Origin: Pseudomonas sp. ACN8
Lineage (GTDB): Bacteria > Pseudomonadota > Gammaproteobacteria > Pseudomonadales > Pseudomonadaceae
Direction of reading: 5' to 3'
Assembly: GCF_002303925.1 (NCBI RefSeq)
Contig: NZ_MRCS01000025.1
Location: 27,846 to 91,845, forward strand
Length of the DNA: 64,000 nucleotides
Shown: in pieces, positions 63,874 to 64,000 of the stretch
How the letters are laid out: each line of letters opens with the position of its first letter
Position numbering within the stretch: position 1 is the first letter of the stretch
Position numbers and translations under genes: made by a program
Notes under the pieces: generated by a model
Told to the model about the DNA's origin: nothing
What the model saw: the letters and a program-made list of their open reading frames with translations, nothing else
The model's database searches: none

Positions 63874-64000
63874 TGAACTGGCCTAATAATTCCGGACACC
63901 TCTTAAGGGCGATATGATTTCGCCAACTTGGAGGTTCCATGAACGAAAGAAAGGTCTATACCCGCGAATTCAAGCTGCATGCTGCCAGCATGGTGCTTGA
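63874..64000 (+). mobile_element. Left end of an insertion sequence, probably IS3 family (runs off window)
   Basis: The sequence changes from REP to TGAACTGGCCTAATAATTCC at 63874. It starts with TG, as IS3-family ends do, and is followed by a transposase start 65 bases in. Only the left end is visible, so the family and insertion boundaries are provisional. Confidence 0.75.
63939..64000 (+). CDS. Transposase OrfA start (partial, cut by window end)
   Basis: ATG 63939 preceded by TTGGAGG. The first 20 residues (MNERKVYTREFKLHAASMVL) match the start of IS3-type OrfA helix-turn-helix proteins, as in KRYTREFKLEAVRLV-like sequences. The rest lies beyond the window. Confidence 0.8.
   Translation, partial: MNERKVYTREFKLHAASMVL

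Overview
The window is high-G+C DNA from a Pseudomonas of the fluorescens group. The evidence is gene order: fumC-orfX-sodA, the rpoN-hpf-ptsN-rapZ-ptsO block, the kdsD-kdsC-lptC-lptA-lptB block, mlaFEDCB-bolA-murA-hisGDC, an AlgW-type protease, a cysD-cysNC fusion and hmgA-fahA-maiA. Many intergenic gaps carry the GTAGGAGCGAGC...GCTCGCTCCTAC type of REP palindrome typical of this group. Most of the window is conserved core chromosome. No rRNA, tRNA, prophage or CRISPR array was recognised.

Layout. 1-2.9 kb: 3' part of fumC, orfX, sodA and a ZIP metal transporter. 2.9-10 kb (minus strand): nitrogen PTS genes, rapZ, hpf and rpoN, then LPS export and Kdo synthesis genes. 10.3-18.3 kb (plus): phospholipid transport (mlaFEDCB), a BolA protein, murA and hisG-hisD-hisC. 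18.3-23.5 kb: algW, a NIF3-family protein and cysD-cysNC. 23.6-34.2 kb: acyltransferase, pta, FKBP isomerase, glutathione peroxidase, Old Yellow Enzyme, glycosyltransferase, cysZ, trxB and a class III aminotransferase. 34.4-36.8 kb: HopJ-like protein, DUF1244 protein and the pterin genes folX-folE-folM.

36.9-40.3 kb is the most intriguing stretch. A MerR-type regulator has a degenerate cobalamin-binding domain. Beside it lie a PilZ-like protein and a short LOV blue-light receptor, with folXEM nearby. I read this as a probable light-response locus. 40.5-50.6 kb is more accessory: an aldolase/hydrolase/dehydrogenase group, an AmpDh3-like amidase without a signal peptide, a DUF1302/DUF1329 envelope pair and a large MalT-like LuxR regulator. 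50.6-54.8 kb is the homogentisate pathway with its IclR regulator and a 17-bp operator palindrome.

54.9-61.8 kb: SirB1-family protein, a leucine dehydrogenase homologue whose usual catalytic lysine reads as valine, yebG with a LexA box, psiE, a DUF3509 protein, L-serine dehydratase with a divergent LysR regulator, and a second HPF/RaiA-family protein. 61.9-64 kb: an ECF sigma factor and FecR anti-sigma pair behind a Fur-box-like site. It is followed by a REP cluster containing an exact 116-bp tandem duplication, then the left end of an insertion sequence that runs off the window.
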